Shown: positions 10,527 through 18,975 of the stretch, one piece after another | Layout: every line of letters begins with the position of its first letter | Numbering within the stretch: the stretch's first letter is position 1 | Position numbers and translations under genes: made by a program | DNA from: Microbacterium sp. MYb54 | GTDB taxonomy: Bacteria; Actinomycetota; Actinomycetes; Actinomycetales; Microbacteriaceae | Reading direction: 5' to 3' | Assembly: GCF_002979515.1 (NCBI RefSeq) | Contig: NZ_PCPA01000012.1 | Location: forward strand, 1 to 64,000 | Length of the DNA: 64,000 nt | Notes under the pieces: model-generated | Seen by the model: the letters and a program-made list of their open reading frames with translations, nothing else | Database searches by the model: none | What the model was told of the DNA's origin: nothing

Positions 10527-10628
10527 GAGTGCCTTTCCGGCCGCGCCGCCCTGGCACGCCTGCGGTCAGCGTATCCAGAGATCGAATTCTCTTCAGGCGC
10601 GCGGGACCGCGTGTCGGGGCAAACGCTG

Positions 10629-10835
10629 TCAGGCGCGGAGTGCCTCGTGACGCACGACGAGCCAACCGGTGGGGACCGAGAGTCGGTCCGCGTGCGGTGA
10701 GCACAGATCATGCGCCTGAGGATCGTTCGCGGCGCCGAGCGGGCCGAGCGCCGCCATCTGGTCGCCATAGTCGTAGGTGAGGGTGGCCACGGCCTCTCGC
10801 GCGCAGCCGACCTTCGAGCACAGTCGTCCGTCCAT
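10629..10835 (-). CDS. DUF3499 family small protein
   Basis: A 68-residue protein with two cysteine pairs' worth of ligands (CSKVGC near the N-terminus, LC..HA further on) and the block TLTYDYGD...LGPL, which are the marks of DUF3499, a small actinobacterial protein probably binding zinc. The conserved end GWLVVRHEALR is also present. It begins at the ATG at 10833-10835: TACGCT lies exactly 7 nt upstream, so it is probably leaderless. An upstream GTG would precede that box. It lies in the conserved block with the metallopeptidase-like protein, DUF5719 and WhiB. Function unknown. Confidence 0.85.
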   Translation of the reverse strand: MDGRLCSKVGCAREAVATLTYDYGDQMAALGPLGAANDPQAHDLCSPHADRLSVPTGWLVVRHEALRA

Positions 10836-10842
10836 CTCCGTC

Positions 10843-10848
10843 AGCGTA
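10843..10848 (-). promoter_or_regulatory. -10 box for DUF3499 gene, leaderless start
   Basis: TACGCT on the minus strand ends 7 nt before the ATG at 10835, the geometry seen repeatedly in this window for leaderless transcripts. The GGAG adjoining the ATG is too close to act as a ribosome site. Confidence 0.5.
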
Positions 10849-10902
10849 CGACGCACACCGGTCGGCACCTCGGAGGCCGCGCCGCGCGAGCCCGGTACCG
10901 CC

Positions 10903-10908
10903 TAGACT
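10903..10908 (+). promoter_or_regulatory. -10 box for metallopeptidase-like gene, leaderless start
   Basis: TAGACT ends 6 nt before the ATG at 10915 and there is no ribosome site, which points to a leaderless mRNA. Confidence 0.5.
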
Positions 10909-10914
10909 TTCGTC

Positions 10915-11343
10915 ATGCCTCGTCGCCGCGCCACTCACGCCTCCGCGGCGCCTCGGCGCGGTGCACGACACGGGCGACACGGGCGTCTAGGCCGCAGCGA
11001 GGTCGTGCGTCCACCGCTGGCCCCGCTCGATGGTCGTATCGACAGGTTCGACCTCACGGTCGGCACGGCCGTCGAATTCCTCCGCGGAACCTGGCCCGAG
11101 TTGCAGGACGTCAGGTTCGAGATCGGCGCGATTCCTGGATTCGACGCGACCGAGGAGGTGCCGCGCTGGCACCTCGACCGGAAGAACCAGCGCATCGTGC
11201 TGTTCCGGCTTCCCATCGAGCGTCTTCTGCCTCCGGGTCACGACGACGCAGCCCACCGTCGGATGGCGATCGAGAGCGCGGTGTTCCGGGCGGCTGCGGA
11301 GTACGTCGGCCGTGAGCCGTGGGATCTCGGCCACGACCACTGA
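10915..11343 (+). CDS. Metallopeptidase family protein without a visible HExxH
   Basis: A 142-residue protein whose position next to DUF3499 and DUF5719 and whose core (LVGT..FLRG.WPEL..V.FEIGAIP, then RIVLFRLPIERL) match the actinobacterial 'metallopeptidase family' (zincin-1/DUF1025-like) protein of the whiB neighbourhood. The zinc-protease motif HExxH is absent; the corresponding helix reads AIESAVFRAAAEYVG. It therefore may be a non-catalytic member or use another site. The first 30 residues are basic and low-complexity. Likely leaderless (TAGACT 6 nt upstream). Naming follows synteny and core similarity, not demonstrated activity. Confidence 0.7.
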   Translation: MPRRRATHASAAPRRGARHGRHGRLGRSEVVRPPLAPLDGRIDRFDLTVGTAVEFLRGTWPELQDVRFEIGAIPGFDATEEVPRWHLDRKNQRIVLFRLPIERLLPPGHDDAAHRRMAIESAVFRAAAEYVGREPWDLGHDH

Positions 11344-11372
11344 CTCACCGCCCCTGTGAGCCCGCACGCTCG

Positions 11373-12755
11373 TCAGGGATAGACCGTGATGGCCTTTTCG
11401 ACGCCGCCGCTCGCCTGCACCGGCAGCACAGCGAGTGCTCCCTGGGCGGTGAGCGTCACAGCTGCATGCACCGGACCGGTCGTGCGCATCCGGTAGGTCG
11501 TGTCGGGCTCCACTTCGATCCCGCCGGATTCTCCTGCCGCCACGACGACCTCCTGCGGCTTGCCACCGTCGAGGGACTCGATCGAGACCGTCGCATCCTG
11601 GCCCGAGGTGTTCGCCAGCTGCAGCCTGGCATCAGGCCCGTCGGGCACGGCGAACACGACTTCGGCATCGATCTCCGGCGCCGGCGTCACCCAGGCGAAG
11701 TCCGACCCGAGCCCGAACCCATCCTGCTGCCGGATCCCCCCGACGAGCGGGACATCGGATTCGACTTCCACGGTGTACCGGCCGGGCGCCAGGCCGCTGA
11801 GCGACACCTGGGTCGGCAGATCGGCATCGACCGGAACCGTGAACTCGTCGACCGCTGCTGTCGAGCCCTCCGCCCGCACGCGCACCTGCACCCGGGCATC
11901 AGCACCAGGAGAGAGCACCCGCAGAACGGCCATCTCCGCATCGTCGCCGACGGCGGGGAACGCCTGCACTCCGGTGAAGACGAGCTTCTGCTGCGGACCG
12001 GCGACGGCGTCCTGAAGGTCGATGCCTGCGGGGTCCAGCACGCGCACGAGCGAGGACTGGAGGACGGCTCTGACCGGGGCGCCGACCGCGCTCACCTTGA
12101 CGACGGGGGCCTCGCTGCCTGCGGCGACCGACGTCAGCGCGAGCCCGACCTGCGATCTGGCCGGAACGATCACCGTGCGAGCACTCCGGGCGGTGCCGTA
12201 TACCGAGAGCGTCACGGTCGAGGGGACCTCTGCCGCGTTCGTCAGGACCACGATGTCTTCGGTGCCGGTGTCGGTGCTCCCACCGACGAGCCACGAGTCC
12301 AGTCGCGGCACACCGCAGGGTAATGCGGCATATCCCGCGAGATCGTCCGCGGCGATCATGACGGATTCGACCCCGGCGATCAATGGCGTCTGGCGTCCGT
12401 CGACCTCGCCGGTGAGCACCTGGACGTCGTCGCCATCGCCCAGATCCGGTGCAGCCAGGCCCTCGGACTTCGGGGCTCCAGACGTGCCGCCGTCGGTGAT
12501 GCTCGGCGTCGCCGCGGAGAGCATGTTCAGTGGAGTCGACAGATCGCGACCGAGAGCTCGAAGATCCCCGTTGCAGACGAGAACGCTGTCTCCGGGAACC
12601 GGTGTGACCTCGACTTGGGCCGGATCATGGCGGACTGTCGGCCAGGGAGCGTGAACCGCAGTCGCGACGCCGACCACGCAGGCAGCGATGACGGCGACGC
12701 CGGTGATGACTCTGGCGCCGGTCGCTGCGACCTTGAATGCGCGTGTCCCGCTCAT
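11373..12755 (-). CDS. DUF5719 family secreted/membrane-anchored protein
   Basis: A 460-residue protein with an N-terminal hydrophobic segment (about residues 10-33) that serves as a signal anchor, then an entirely extracytoplasmic, beta-rich, alanine/valine/threonine-rich domain without cysteine motifs. This architecture and its place directly downstream of the large glycosyltransferase gene (ATGA overlap at 12752-12755) identify it as DUF5719, a conserved actinobacterial partner of that transferase. Its function is unknown; the fixed pairing suggests it helps a surface glycan or glycoprotein step. Confidence 0.8.
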   Translation of the reverse strand: MSGTRAFKVAATGARVITGVAVIAACVVGVATAVHAPWPTVRHDPAQVEVTPVPGDSVLVCNGDLRALGRDLSTPLNMLSAATPSITDGGTSGAPKSEGLAAPDLGDGDDVQVLTGEVDGRQTPLIAGVESVMIAADDLAGYAALPCGVPRLDSWLVGGSTDTGTEDIVVLTNAAEVPSTVTLSVYGTARSARTVIVPARSQVGLALTSVAAGSEAPVVKVSAVGAPVRAVLQSSLVRVLDPAGIDLQDAVAGPQQKLVFTGVQAFPAVGDDAEMAVLRVLSPGADARVQVRVRAEGSTAAVDEFTVPVDADLPTQVSLSGLAPGRYTVEVESDVPLVGGIRQQDGFGLGSDFAWVTPAPEIDAEVVFAVPDGPDARLQLANTSGQDATVSIESLDGGKPQEVVVAAGESGGIEVEPDTTYRMRTTGPVHAAVTLTAQGALAVLPVQASGGVEKAITVYP

Positions 12756-15700
12756 CGGTCCTCCTCCACACCCGGCTTGGATGACTCGTCATCGTCGTTC
12801 GACCGGGCTGCGTCGATCGGCTCGGGTGCGGCATCGATCGCAGGCGAAGACTCGGCGATCGGGGCGAGAGCCTCATCGGTCAGAGCCGGCGTGTCCTGGG
12901 GATCCTCCATGGTCCCGACTGAATCCTCCTGGACGGATTCGATGTCTTCCGCGTGCCGAGGAAGAACGATCGGCTCCTCCGGCGCCCGGCCGACGATGCG
13001 CGACTGCGCCCGTGCTGCACGACGCGATGCGCGGGTCGGAATCGACAGCAGAAGTGCCGCGAGCACCGCCATCAGCTGAACAGTGACCACGAGGCGGGCG
13101 GTGCCCTGCTGGGTCGCGCTCAGCGACGGCGGATCCGCGACATCGGCCTCCAGACGCCAGAGCACGCCGCGATCGGTGGTCCCCGCATGCACGAGTCCGG
13201 CGCGCTCATCGATCGAGGCGACCGCTGCGGTGCGGAGCGCGCGAGCCTTGTCTCCTTCACCGGGCACCTGAGCGACCAGGACGTAGCTGATGCCGTTGGC
13301 CGCCAGTTCGCCAGGAGCATCGAAGTCACGGGCGGAGAGGAGGTCCACCGACAGGGTGGAGATGTCCGCCCCCTGGGGCTGACCGGCGGTGGAGATCATG
13401 GTCGATTGCGAGCCGAGAGTCTCGCTGGCGCCCCACGCCACCTCGGCTGCCAGACCCCCGTCGTTCTGCGGGGTGAGCACGAGAGTCGCGATCGGCTTAT
13501 CCCCTGCAGCCTGTGCCGCGACGTACGCCGGCAGCGTGGATTCGGGACCGTTCGTGAGGACGGAACGCCCCAAGTGCATCGCGGTGAGCGCGGGAACCGC
13601 ACAGACCGCCAGAGTGAGGGCCGCCGCGACCGCGGCGAACACGCGCAGCCGCGGCATCGTGAGAGCCGTGTCGAGAGTGACGAGCGCCGCACCGACCACG
13701 CCGACCCAGGCCAAGCTGAGACCGGCACCCGGCCAGATCGCCACCGGGGTCCCCTGTGCGAAGCTCACCGTGACGCCGACCGCGAGGAACGCGGTAGCCA
13801 GGCCGGCCAGTGCGACCACGAGCAGAGTGATCCCCGCGCGCCACCGCGGTGCGACGGCCGCTCCGAGAGCGAGCACCGCAACCGGAGCGCACAGCAGCGG
13901 CGCCCAGGCCGCGACCGGCTCGGGGAAGAACGTCGCCCAGCCGGCGAGATCCGCCGTCGGGAATCCGGTGGCGAGGGCCAGGCGTCCAGCGGCGTCAGCT
14001 GCCGCCTGCGGTCCGGCCCAGATCAGGCCGGGGTCGCCGAGCAGTGCGAGCGGAGTGCCGTGCGCGAGCTGCCAGAAGACAAGCGGGGCGAACAGCGCGA
14101 TCGTCGGCACCGGCAGCCACAGCAAGCGACCTGCGCCTCGGAACTGAGCGGTGCCGAGCACGATACCCAGAGCGATGATCCAGAGCAGCGCGAGCGCGGG
14201 CGCCAGAGACGGAGCGCAGGCGACGACGGCGGCGAGGAGCAGTGACGCGCTTCCGGCGGCGCCCCAGGAGCGGTGCGCGACCACGGCGCTGTGGAACAGC
14301 CACGGGAGCAGAAGATGCACCAGAACGGCGGCCGGGCGTGCGTCGACGAGCGCCGTGAGGAAGGTCGGGGCGAGTGCCCAGGCCACACCGGCGAAGATCC
14401 GCAGACCCTCGCGATCAGTCACGCGGGTCGCGGCGAACCACCCGCCGAGGACCGCGAGCGGAAGAGCGAGAATCCAAAGGAGCACGATCGAAAACGATGG
14501 CCCGGCCGGCCAGAGCGATCCCAGCACAGCCACAACAGCGGCGAAGGGATCGGCGGGTCCCACGAGGTCGAGGGCTATCCCGCGCATCCCCCAGGCTGCA
14601 TCGCCCCAGAGCGCGGCGACAGTCTGGCGAAGGGGCAGCAGGCCACCACCACCGAGCGCCGGCCACGCCAGCAGGCTCGTGAAGGACGCGATGCTGACGA
14701 TCAGCGCCGCAAGTACTGCCCAGGCTCCGCCTCCGGAGAAGAAGCGCAGTTCGCTGACGGCGCCCCCTTCGCTGCCGTGTCCGTCATCCAGACGCCGTCG
14801 CAGGTCCGAGGATGTCACTCGCAGCGGCGCGATACTCGCCCACGTCGAGGTGCGGAACGCCCGGATCCTTGCGCGCGATCGGGCGACCGCCCCCACGCGG
14901 AGCATCGCGGCGAGCGCGGCTCCCCATTCGGGGAGGACCGCTTCCGGTCGCTTCCCGACGAGGTGGGTGATCGAACGCCAGAGCGCGAGCGGAAGCAGGC
15001 TGAGCCAGTGCAACGGCACGGCGACGGCGACGGCGTATGCGAGGCGCCGGTGCAGCTGAGCGAGACGGGTGACGTACGCTCTGCGCGACCGTCCGGTCGG
15101 CAGTGCGGCCGGGCCGCCTGGCGCAGCGGAGATCCGCGCACTCGGGGCGAGGACGACCCGGCCGCCGCCGAGCCGGGCGCGCACGCCGAGGTCGAGTCCC
15201 TCATCGGCACCGGCGAGAGCCGGATCGAGGCGCAGAGCATCGCGAACCTCTCCCCGGATGAGGATGCCACGCACATCCGAGCCGAGCGCGTCATCCGAGC
15301 GGTCGTGCTGACCCTGATCGAGTTCCCCTGCCGCGAGTTCGACGGAGCGGCCCAGCGCCGTCATGCTGACTCCGAGCGAGACGATCTCACGATCATTGTC
15401 GGTGGCTACGAGCTTGGGGGCGATGATCGCTGCAGAGGGCGAACGTTCAAGGGTCGCTCGCAGTCGTTCCAGTGCCCTCGGGTGCGGGGCGGTGTCCTGA
15501 GCGAGCAGCCAGATCGCCGATCCCTCCGACACCCGCGGCCTGGCGAGTTCGACTGCCTCGGCGAACGACGTCGTCGCGCGTGCCTCGATGATCCCCTCTA
15601 CCGTGCTTGCCACTGTCTCGCTGTCGCGCACGGACGACGAATCGCCGCAGATGACCAGCGTCACGGCTTCCGCCGGTGCGGTCTGAGAGCGCACGGCTTC

Positions 15701-15775
15701 GAGAGTGCTGAGGAGTTGCGCGCGGGACGATGATCCAGTGCGCGCGACGATGATGGCGTGAACTCGGGCTGGCAT
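12752..15775 (-). CDS. Large membrane glycosyltransferase (GT2 domain plus multi-pass region)
   Basis: A 1007-residue protein. Residues 1-230 form a GT-A family 2 domain (AIIVARTG start, ETVAST..GIIEARATT, WLLAQDTAPHPRAL with the acidic metal site). From about residue 235 there are a dozen or more membrane segments with intervening outer loops, and after the last segment (near 915-935) a cytoplasmic acidic tail rich in E, D, P and S. The domain order matches the conserved glycosyltransferase found between whiB and DUF5719 in many actinobacteria. The substrate is unknown; transfer of a lipid-linked sugar across the membrane is plausible. TAGGCT lies 9 nt before the ATG. Confidence 0.85.
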   Translation of the reverse strand: MPARVHAIIVARTGSSSRAQLLSTLEAVRSQTAPAEAVTLVICGDSSSVRDSETVASTVEGIIEARATTSFAEAVELARPRVSEGSAIWLLAQDTAPHPRALERLRATLERSPSAAIIAPKLVATDNDREIVSLGVSMTALGRSVELAAGELDQGQHDRSDDALGSDVRGILIRGEVRDALRLDPALAGADEGLDLGVRARLGGGRVVLAPSARISAAPGGPAALPTGRSRRAYVTRLAQLHRRLAYAVAVAVPLHWLSLLPLALWRSITHLVGKRPEAVLPEWGAALAAMLRVGAVARSRARIRAFRTSTWASIAPLRVTSSDLRRRLDDGHGSEGGAVSELRFFSGGGAWAVLAALIVSIASFTSLLAWPALGGGGLLPLRQTVAALWGDAAWGMRGIALDLVGPADPFAAVVAVLGSLWPAGPSFSIVLLWILALPLAVLGGWFAATRVTDREGLRIFAGVAWALAPTFLTALVDARPAAVLVHLLLPWLFHSAVVAHRSWGAAGSASLLLAAVVACAPSLAPALALLWIIALGIVLGTAQFRGAGRLLWLPVPTIALFAPLVFWQLAHGTPLALLGDPGLIWAGPQAAADAAGRLALATGFPTADLAGWATFFPEPVAAWAPLLCAPVAVLALGAAVAPRWRAGITLLVVALAGLATAFLAVGVTVSFAQGTPVAIWPGAGLSLAWVGVVGAALVTLDTALTMPRLRVFAAVAAALTLAVCAVPALTAMHLGRSVLTNGPESTLPAYVAAQAAGDKPIATLVLTPQNDGGLAAEVAWGASETLGSQSTMISTAGQPQGADISTLSVDLLSARDFDAPGELAANGISYVLVAQVPGEGDKARALRTAAVASIDERAGLVHAGTTDRGVLWRLEADVADPPSLSATQQGTARLVVTVQLMAVLAALLLSIPTRASRRAARAQSRIVGRAPEEPIVLPRHAEDIESVQEDSVGTMEDPQDTPALTDEALAPIAESSPAIDAAPEPIDAARSNDDDESSKPGVEEDR

Positions 15776-15784
15776 GACGTCGTC

Positions 15785-15790
15785 AGCCTA
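15785..15790 (-). promoter_or_regulatory. -10 box for the large glycosyltransferase gene
   Basis: TAGGCT on the minus strand lies 9 nt before the ATG at 15775, giving a leader of at most two or three bases. No ribosome site is visible. Confidence 0.4.
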
Positions 15791-15877
15791 TGCGCGTGAA
15801 GGTCGGCACTGGAGCACTGGACGCGGCGCGCCCGCGAAGCCATACGGCCTCAGTGGACTCAGCTCGAAACAGCCGAC

Positions 15878-16198
15878 TCAGCTCGCGCGACGCTTGAGCT
15901 TGCGGCGTTCGCGTTCGGAGAGCCCGCCCCAGATGCCGAACCGCTCGTCGTTGTTGAGCGCGTACTCGAGGCATTCGCCCCGCACGTCGCAGGTCGTGCA
16001 GATCCGCTTCGCATCCCTGGTGGATCCGCCCTTTTCAGGGAAGAACGCCTCAGGGTCTGTCTGCGAGCAGAGCGCATCGCTCTGCCAGGCGAGAGCGTTG
16101 TCGTCGTCCGTGGCGTCGGTGCGCCGCACCCCGGGGACACCGAGGTTGATCGGATCGACGAACCAGTTCTCCGGTACGTCTGAACGGTAACCCGTCAT
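15878..16198 (-). CDS. whiB2: WhiB family transcriptional regulator (WhiB2/WhmD-like)
   Basis: A 106-residue iron-sulfur regulator. Four cysteines (ALC, then ICTTC, then GEC) form the usual C-Xn-C-X2-C-X5-C cluster site. The FGIWGG turn and the basic ERERRKLKRR tail complete the family pattern. The WhiB2/WhmD type controls division and cell-wall genes in actinobacteria, and the manA/DUF3499 neighbourhood matches that of mycobacterial whiB2. I chose the ATG at 16196-16198 because a GGAGA ribosome site sits 5 nt before it. An in-frame ATG at 16243 would add 15 residues and lies at the predicted transcription start. Confidence 0.92.
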   Translation of the reverse strand: MTGYRSDVPENWFVDPINLGVPGVRRTDATDDDNALAWQSDALCSQTDPEAFFPEKGGSTRDAKRICTTCDVRGECLEYALNNDERFGIWGGLSERERRKLKRRAS

Positions 16199-16248
16199 CT
16201 CGATCTCCAACCCTGTCTCCGCCCCCCGGCGGGCCGTGCTCATGACTA

Positions 16249-16277
16249 ATTACACCCGTGTCATTCGCTCCGGTCAA
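16249..16277 (-). promoter_or_regulatory. Sigma-70-type promoter of whiB
   Basis: On the minus strand TTGACC (16277-16272) and TGTAAT (16254-16249) are separated by exactly 17 bp, the best -35/-10 pair in the window. Transcription would start near 16242, giving a leader of about 44 nt with a GGAGA ribosome site before the ATG at 16198. Confidence 0.7.
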
Positions 16278-16294
16278 GTCGCGGATCGTAAACC

Positions 16295-16321
16295 CTCAAG
16301 GGACTCTTTAAAGTTCTTGAG
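16295..16321. repeat. AT-rich nested inverted repeat upstream of whiB
   Basis: CTCAAG and CTTGAG flank a smaller palindrome, CTTTAAAG, in an otherwise GC-rich region. It lies 18 bp upstream of the whiB -35 box and about 40 bp beyond the manA stop. It could be a regulator binding site for whiB or part of the manA transcription end; there is no U-tract on the manA strand. Confidence 0.4.
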
Positions 16322-16360
16322 CCGCCATCGGCGTGTCGCGCTCCCCCGACAACGCTGGGC

Positions 16361-17491
16361 TCAGCGGCCAGGACCGGCGACGAAGACCTCGCCCACACCC
16401 GACACCGTGATCGACGACTCCGTCGCATCGGCGAAGGCCACGGCGCCGACCGCGAGTGCGAGCCTCTCGCCCTCGACCGAGGTGACGGTCACCTCGCCGG
16501 CGGTCGCGAGCACCATGGTCGGCCCGGAGACCTCGAGCGTGAGCGGTGCACCGTCGAGGACGACCCGCTCGAGCGAGAAGTCGGGCACGGGCACCGGGTA
16601 GGTCGTGACCGCTCCATCCCCGGTGGCGCGAAGCACAGGCACCTCCCCGGGAGTGGTGTCCAGAATCGCGAGCAGCTCAGGGACGTCGATGCGCTTGGGA
16701 GTGAGACCACCACGCAGCACGTTGTCGCTCGCCGCCATGATCTCGACGCCGAGCCCGGAGAGATACGCATGGAGCAGGCCGGCGCGCAGGAACACTCCCT
16801 CGCCCCGCTTCAGCACCACGTGGTTCATGAGCAGGGCGACGACGACACCCGGATCCCCCGGATAGGTCTCGGCCACTCCCGCGATCGCACCGAGGGTCGA
16901 GGTCCACTCTCCGGCGCCGGCCTGCTGAGACGCCGCCACGACTGCGGCGATGATGTCGTCGACCTCGCTCTGCGCCTCTCCCCCGAGCAGCCAGCCGATC
17001 ACGCCCCGGAGCGCGTCTCCGTCGGCGCGCAGCTGCTCCTTCAGCCGTGCGACACCGTCGTTGTCGTCGAGCGCATCGAGCAGCGCGAGCGTGTCGGCGA
17101 GGGGACGTAGCCCGCTCAGCGATTCGAATCGCTCACTGAGCGCCACGAGGAGTTCCGGCTTGTGGTTGTCGTCCCGATAGTTGCGCTGCGGATCGTCGGC
17201 TTCGAGAGCGCTCTCCCGCGCCCAGCCGGCACGCGCCTGCTCGATCGTCGGGTGCACCTGGATCGAGAGCGGACGACCTGCCGCGAGGAGTTTGAGCAGG
17301 TACGGGAGCGTGCCGCCCGTGAACTGGTCGAGGGTGCCACCACCGGCGACATCGGCCGGGTCTCCGGGGTGGTCCCCGAACCAGACCTCCGCCTCCGGCG
17401 CACCGGTCGGTGTGCGCCCTTCGAGTCCGGCGAGAAGAGAGTCCGACCCCCAGGCGTAGTCGCGGGGCGTGTTCGTGAGGCTCAGCAGCAT
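16361..17491 (-). CDS. manA: Mannose-6-phosphate isomerase, class I
   Basis: A 376-residue type I phosphomannose isomerase interconverting fructose-6-P and mannose-6-P for GDP-mannose supply. The zinc and substrate motifs are present: LSIQVHP near residues 78-84, KPEL..AL, and the distal block HAYLSG.GVE.MA.SDNVLRGGLTPK. Length fits the family. The ATG at 17489-17491 is chosen because TACGCT lies 6 nt before it (leaderless); an in-frame start 7 codons upstream would overlap that box. It sits just upstream of whiB on the same strand, the usual actinobacterial arrangement. Confidence 0.95.
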   Translation of the reverse strand: MLLSLTNTPRDYAWGSDSLLAGLEGRTPTGAPEAEVWFGDHPGDPADVAGGGTLDQFTGGTLPYLLKLLAAGRPLSIQVHPTIEQARAGWARESALEADDPQRNYRDDNHKPELLVALSERFESLSGLRPLADTLALLDALDDNDGVARLKEQLRADGDALRGVIGWLLGGEAQSEVDDIIAAVVAASQQAGAGEWTSTLGAIAGVAETYPGDPGVVVALLMNHVVLKRGEGVFLRAGLLHAYLSGLGVEIMAASDNVLRGGLTPKRIDVPELLAILDTTPGEVPVLRATGDGAVTTYPVPVPDFSLERVVLDGAPLTLEVSGPTMVLATAGEVTVTSVEGERLALAVGAVAFADATESSITVSGVGEVFVAGPGR

Positions 17492-17497
17492 GCCACC

Positions 17498-17503
17498 AGC
17501 GTA
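17498..17503 (-). promoter_or_regulatory. -10 box for manA, leaderless start
   Basis: TACGCT on the minus strand ends 6 nt before the manA ATG; no ribosome site is present. Confidence 0.5.
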
Positions 17504-17546
17504 GAGCCGCACTGCGGCGTTCAGCGACGCTCCGAGCGCAGAGCGG

Positions 17547-17552
17547 TAGCCT
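17547..17552 (+). promoter_or_regulatory. -10 box for the first O-antigen-ligase-like gene, leaderless start
   Basis: TAGCCT ends 7 nt before the ATG at 17560, with no ribosome site. It is separate from the divergent manA box 44 bp away. Confidence 0.5.
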
Positions 17553-17559
17553 GAACGCG

Positions 17560-18975
17560 ATGGCCCAGTACACGAAGCATCCGGTGTCTGCCCCGCCCAC
17601 CGCGCCGGAGCGCGAGTCGACGGGGCATCTGATGCTGCGCGGCTATGTGATCCTCGTCCTCTTCGTGACGTTCGCGCATTCCGCGGTGTACAACCTGCTC
17701 GGCATCGAAGGCGCCGCGATCACGCTCGCCGTCTTCACCCTCGCCACCCTCGGCATGGGCATCCCGATGCTCGCCCGCAACCGCCCGCAGCCGTTCCGCT
17801 GGCGCCGTCTGCCCTGGACAGCTCTCGGTTACGCGGCCTTCGCACTCGTATCGGTCGCGTGGTCGCAATGGCGCGAACCGACGCTCATCACCTGGTTCCT
17901 GCTCGCATCCGTCACGGTCAACGGTCTCTTCATCGCCCACGTGCTCACCTGGCATGAGATCGTGCGGGCCCTGTCGTCGGCCTTCAAGTGGATCCTCGGG
18001 CTCTCGCTGGCGATCGAGCTCTGGGTCTCACTGGTGCTGCACGGGCCCCTGCTCCCCAACTTCGTCGCCCTCCCCGACGGCAAGATCGACCCGCAGTGGT
18101 ACTGGGTGCGCGACAACCTGTTCGATGGCGGCCGCATCCAGGGCATCGTCGGAAACGCGAACCTCCTGGCGATCATCTCCCTCTTCGCGATCATCACCTT
18201 CGGAGTGCTGTTCGCCGCCAGGGCGCGCTGGCGCACCACTCTCGCCCTGTGGATGCTCCTCGCCGCCTACTTCCTGTTCCGTACGGCATCGGCGACCGCA
18301 CTCGCGTGCGCAGCAGCGGTCGCCGTGGTCCTCGCAGTCGCCCTGCTGATGCGGCGAGCGCGCACGCCCGGCGCACGCACCCGCATCTACGTGGTCGCGA
18401 TCGGGGGCACCGTGATCGCGGCTCTCGGGGTCTGGCTACTTCGCGAACCGTTGCTCGGCCTCCTCGGCCGCAGCTCCGACCTCACCGGGCGTTCGGACAA
18501 GATCTGGACGAAGGTCCTGGCGCGCGCCGGTGAGCATCCGATCTTCGGCAACGGGTTCTCGAGTCCGTGGATCCCGACCGATCCCGCCTTCGACGAGTGG
18601 ATCACCGATCACGGCATCACCGTGTTCCACGCCCACAACATGTGGCTGGACGTGCTGCTCCAGCTCGGCGTGGTCGGGGTCGTGCTGATGGCCGTCGTGT
18701 ACGGCACTCTGCTGTGGCGCTCCTGGTTCTTCGCCGTCGACCGACCCCGATGGGACCTCGACGGCGAGCGGCCGTTCTCGCCGCTCACCCTGCTTCCCAG
18801 CCTGTTCACAGTGGTCCTGCTCGTGCAGGGCTTCTCCGAGTCGACGCCGATCATGCTCTGGGGCTGGATGCTGGTGGTGCTCCTGTCGTTCAAACTCAAA
18901 TCCGTACCGCTGGTCGGCGTCGGTGAGCGCGACCTCCTGTTCGAGCGCGGAGCCCGGCAGCGGCGGGTGCCGTGA
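17560..18975 (+). CDS. O-antigen ligase / Wzy-family membrane protein, copy 1
   Basis: A 471-residue protein with about ten membrane segments and the Wzy_C (O-antigen ligase) pattern: a long central periplasm-type loop followed by NG...ITVFHAHNMWLDVLLQLG near residues 348-371, where the H-N-x-x-L-D...LG element is the family signature. Members join or polymerise undecaprenyl-linked glycans on the outer face of the membrane. It is coupled by a GTGA overlap to a second, related gene. The window has no lipid A pathway, so the acceptor is presumably another envelope glycan. Confidence 0.85.
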   Translation: MAQYTKHPVSAPPTAPERESTGHLMLRGYVILVLFVTFAHSAVYNLLGIEGAAITLAVFTLATLGMGIPMLARNRPQPFRWRRLPWTALGYAAFALVSVAWSQWREPTLITWFLLASVTVNGLFIAHVLTWHEIVRALSSAFKWILGLSLAIELWVSLVLHGPLLPNFVALPDGKIDPQWYWVRDNLFDGGRIQGIVGNANLLAIISLFAIITFGVLFAARARWRTTLALWMLLAAYFLFRTASATALACAAAVAVVLAVALLMRRARTPGARTRIYVVAIGGTVIAALGVWLLREPLLGLLGRSSDLTGRSDKIWTKVLARAGEHPIFGNGFSSPWIPTDPAFDEWITDHGITVFHAHNMWLDVLLQLGVVGVVLMAVVYGTLLWRSWFFAVDRPRWDLDGERPFSPLTLLPSLFTVVLLVQGFSESTPIMLWGWMLVVLLSFKLKSVPLVGVGERDLLFERGARQRRVP

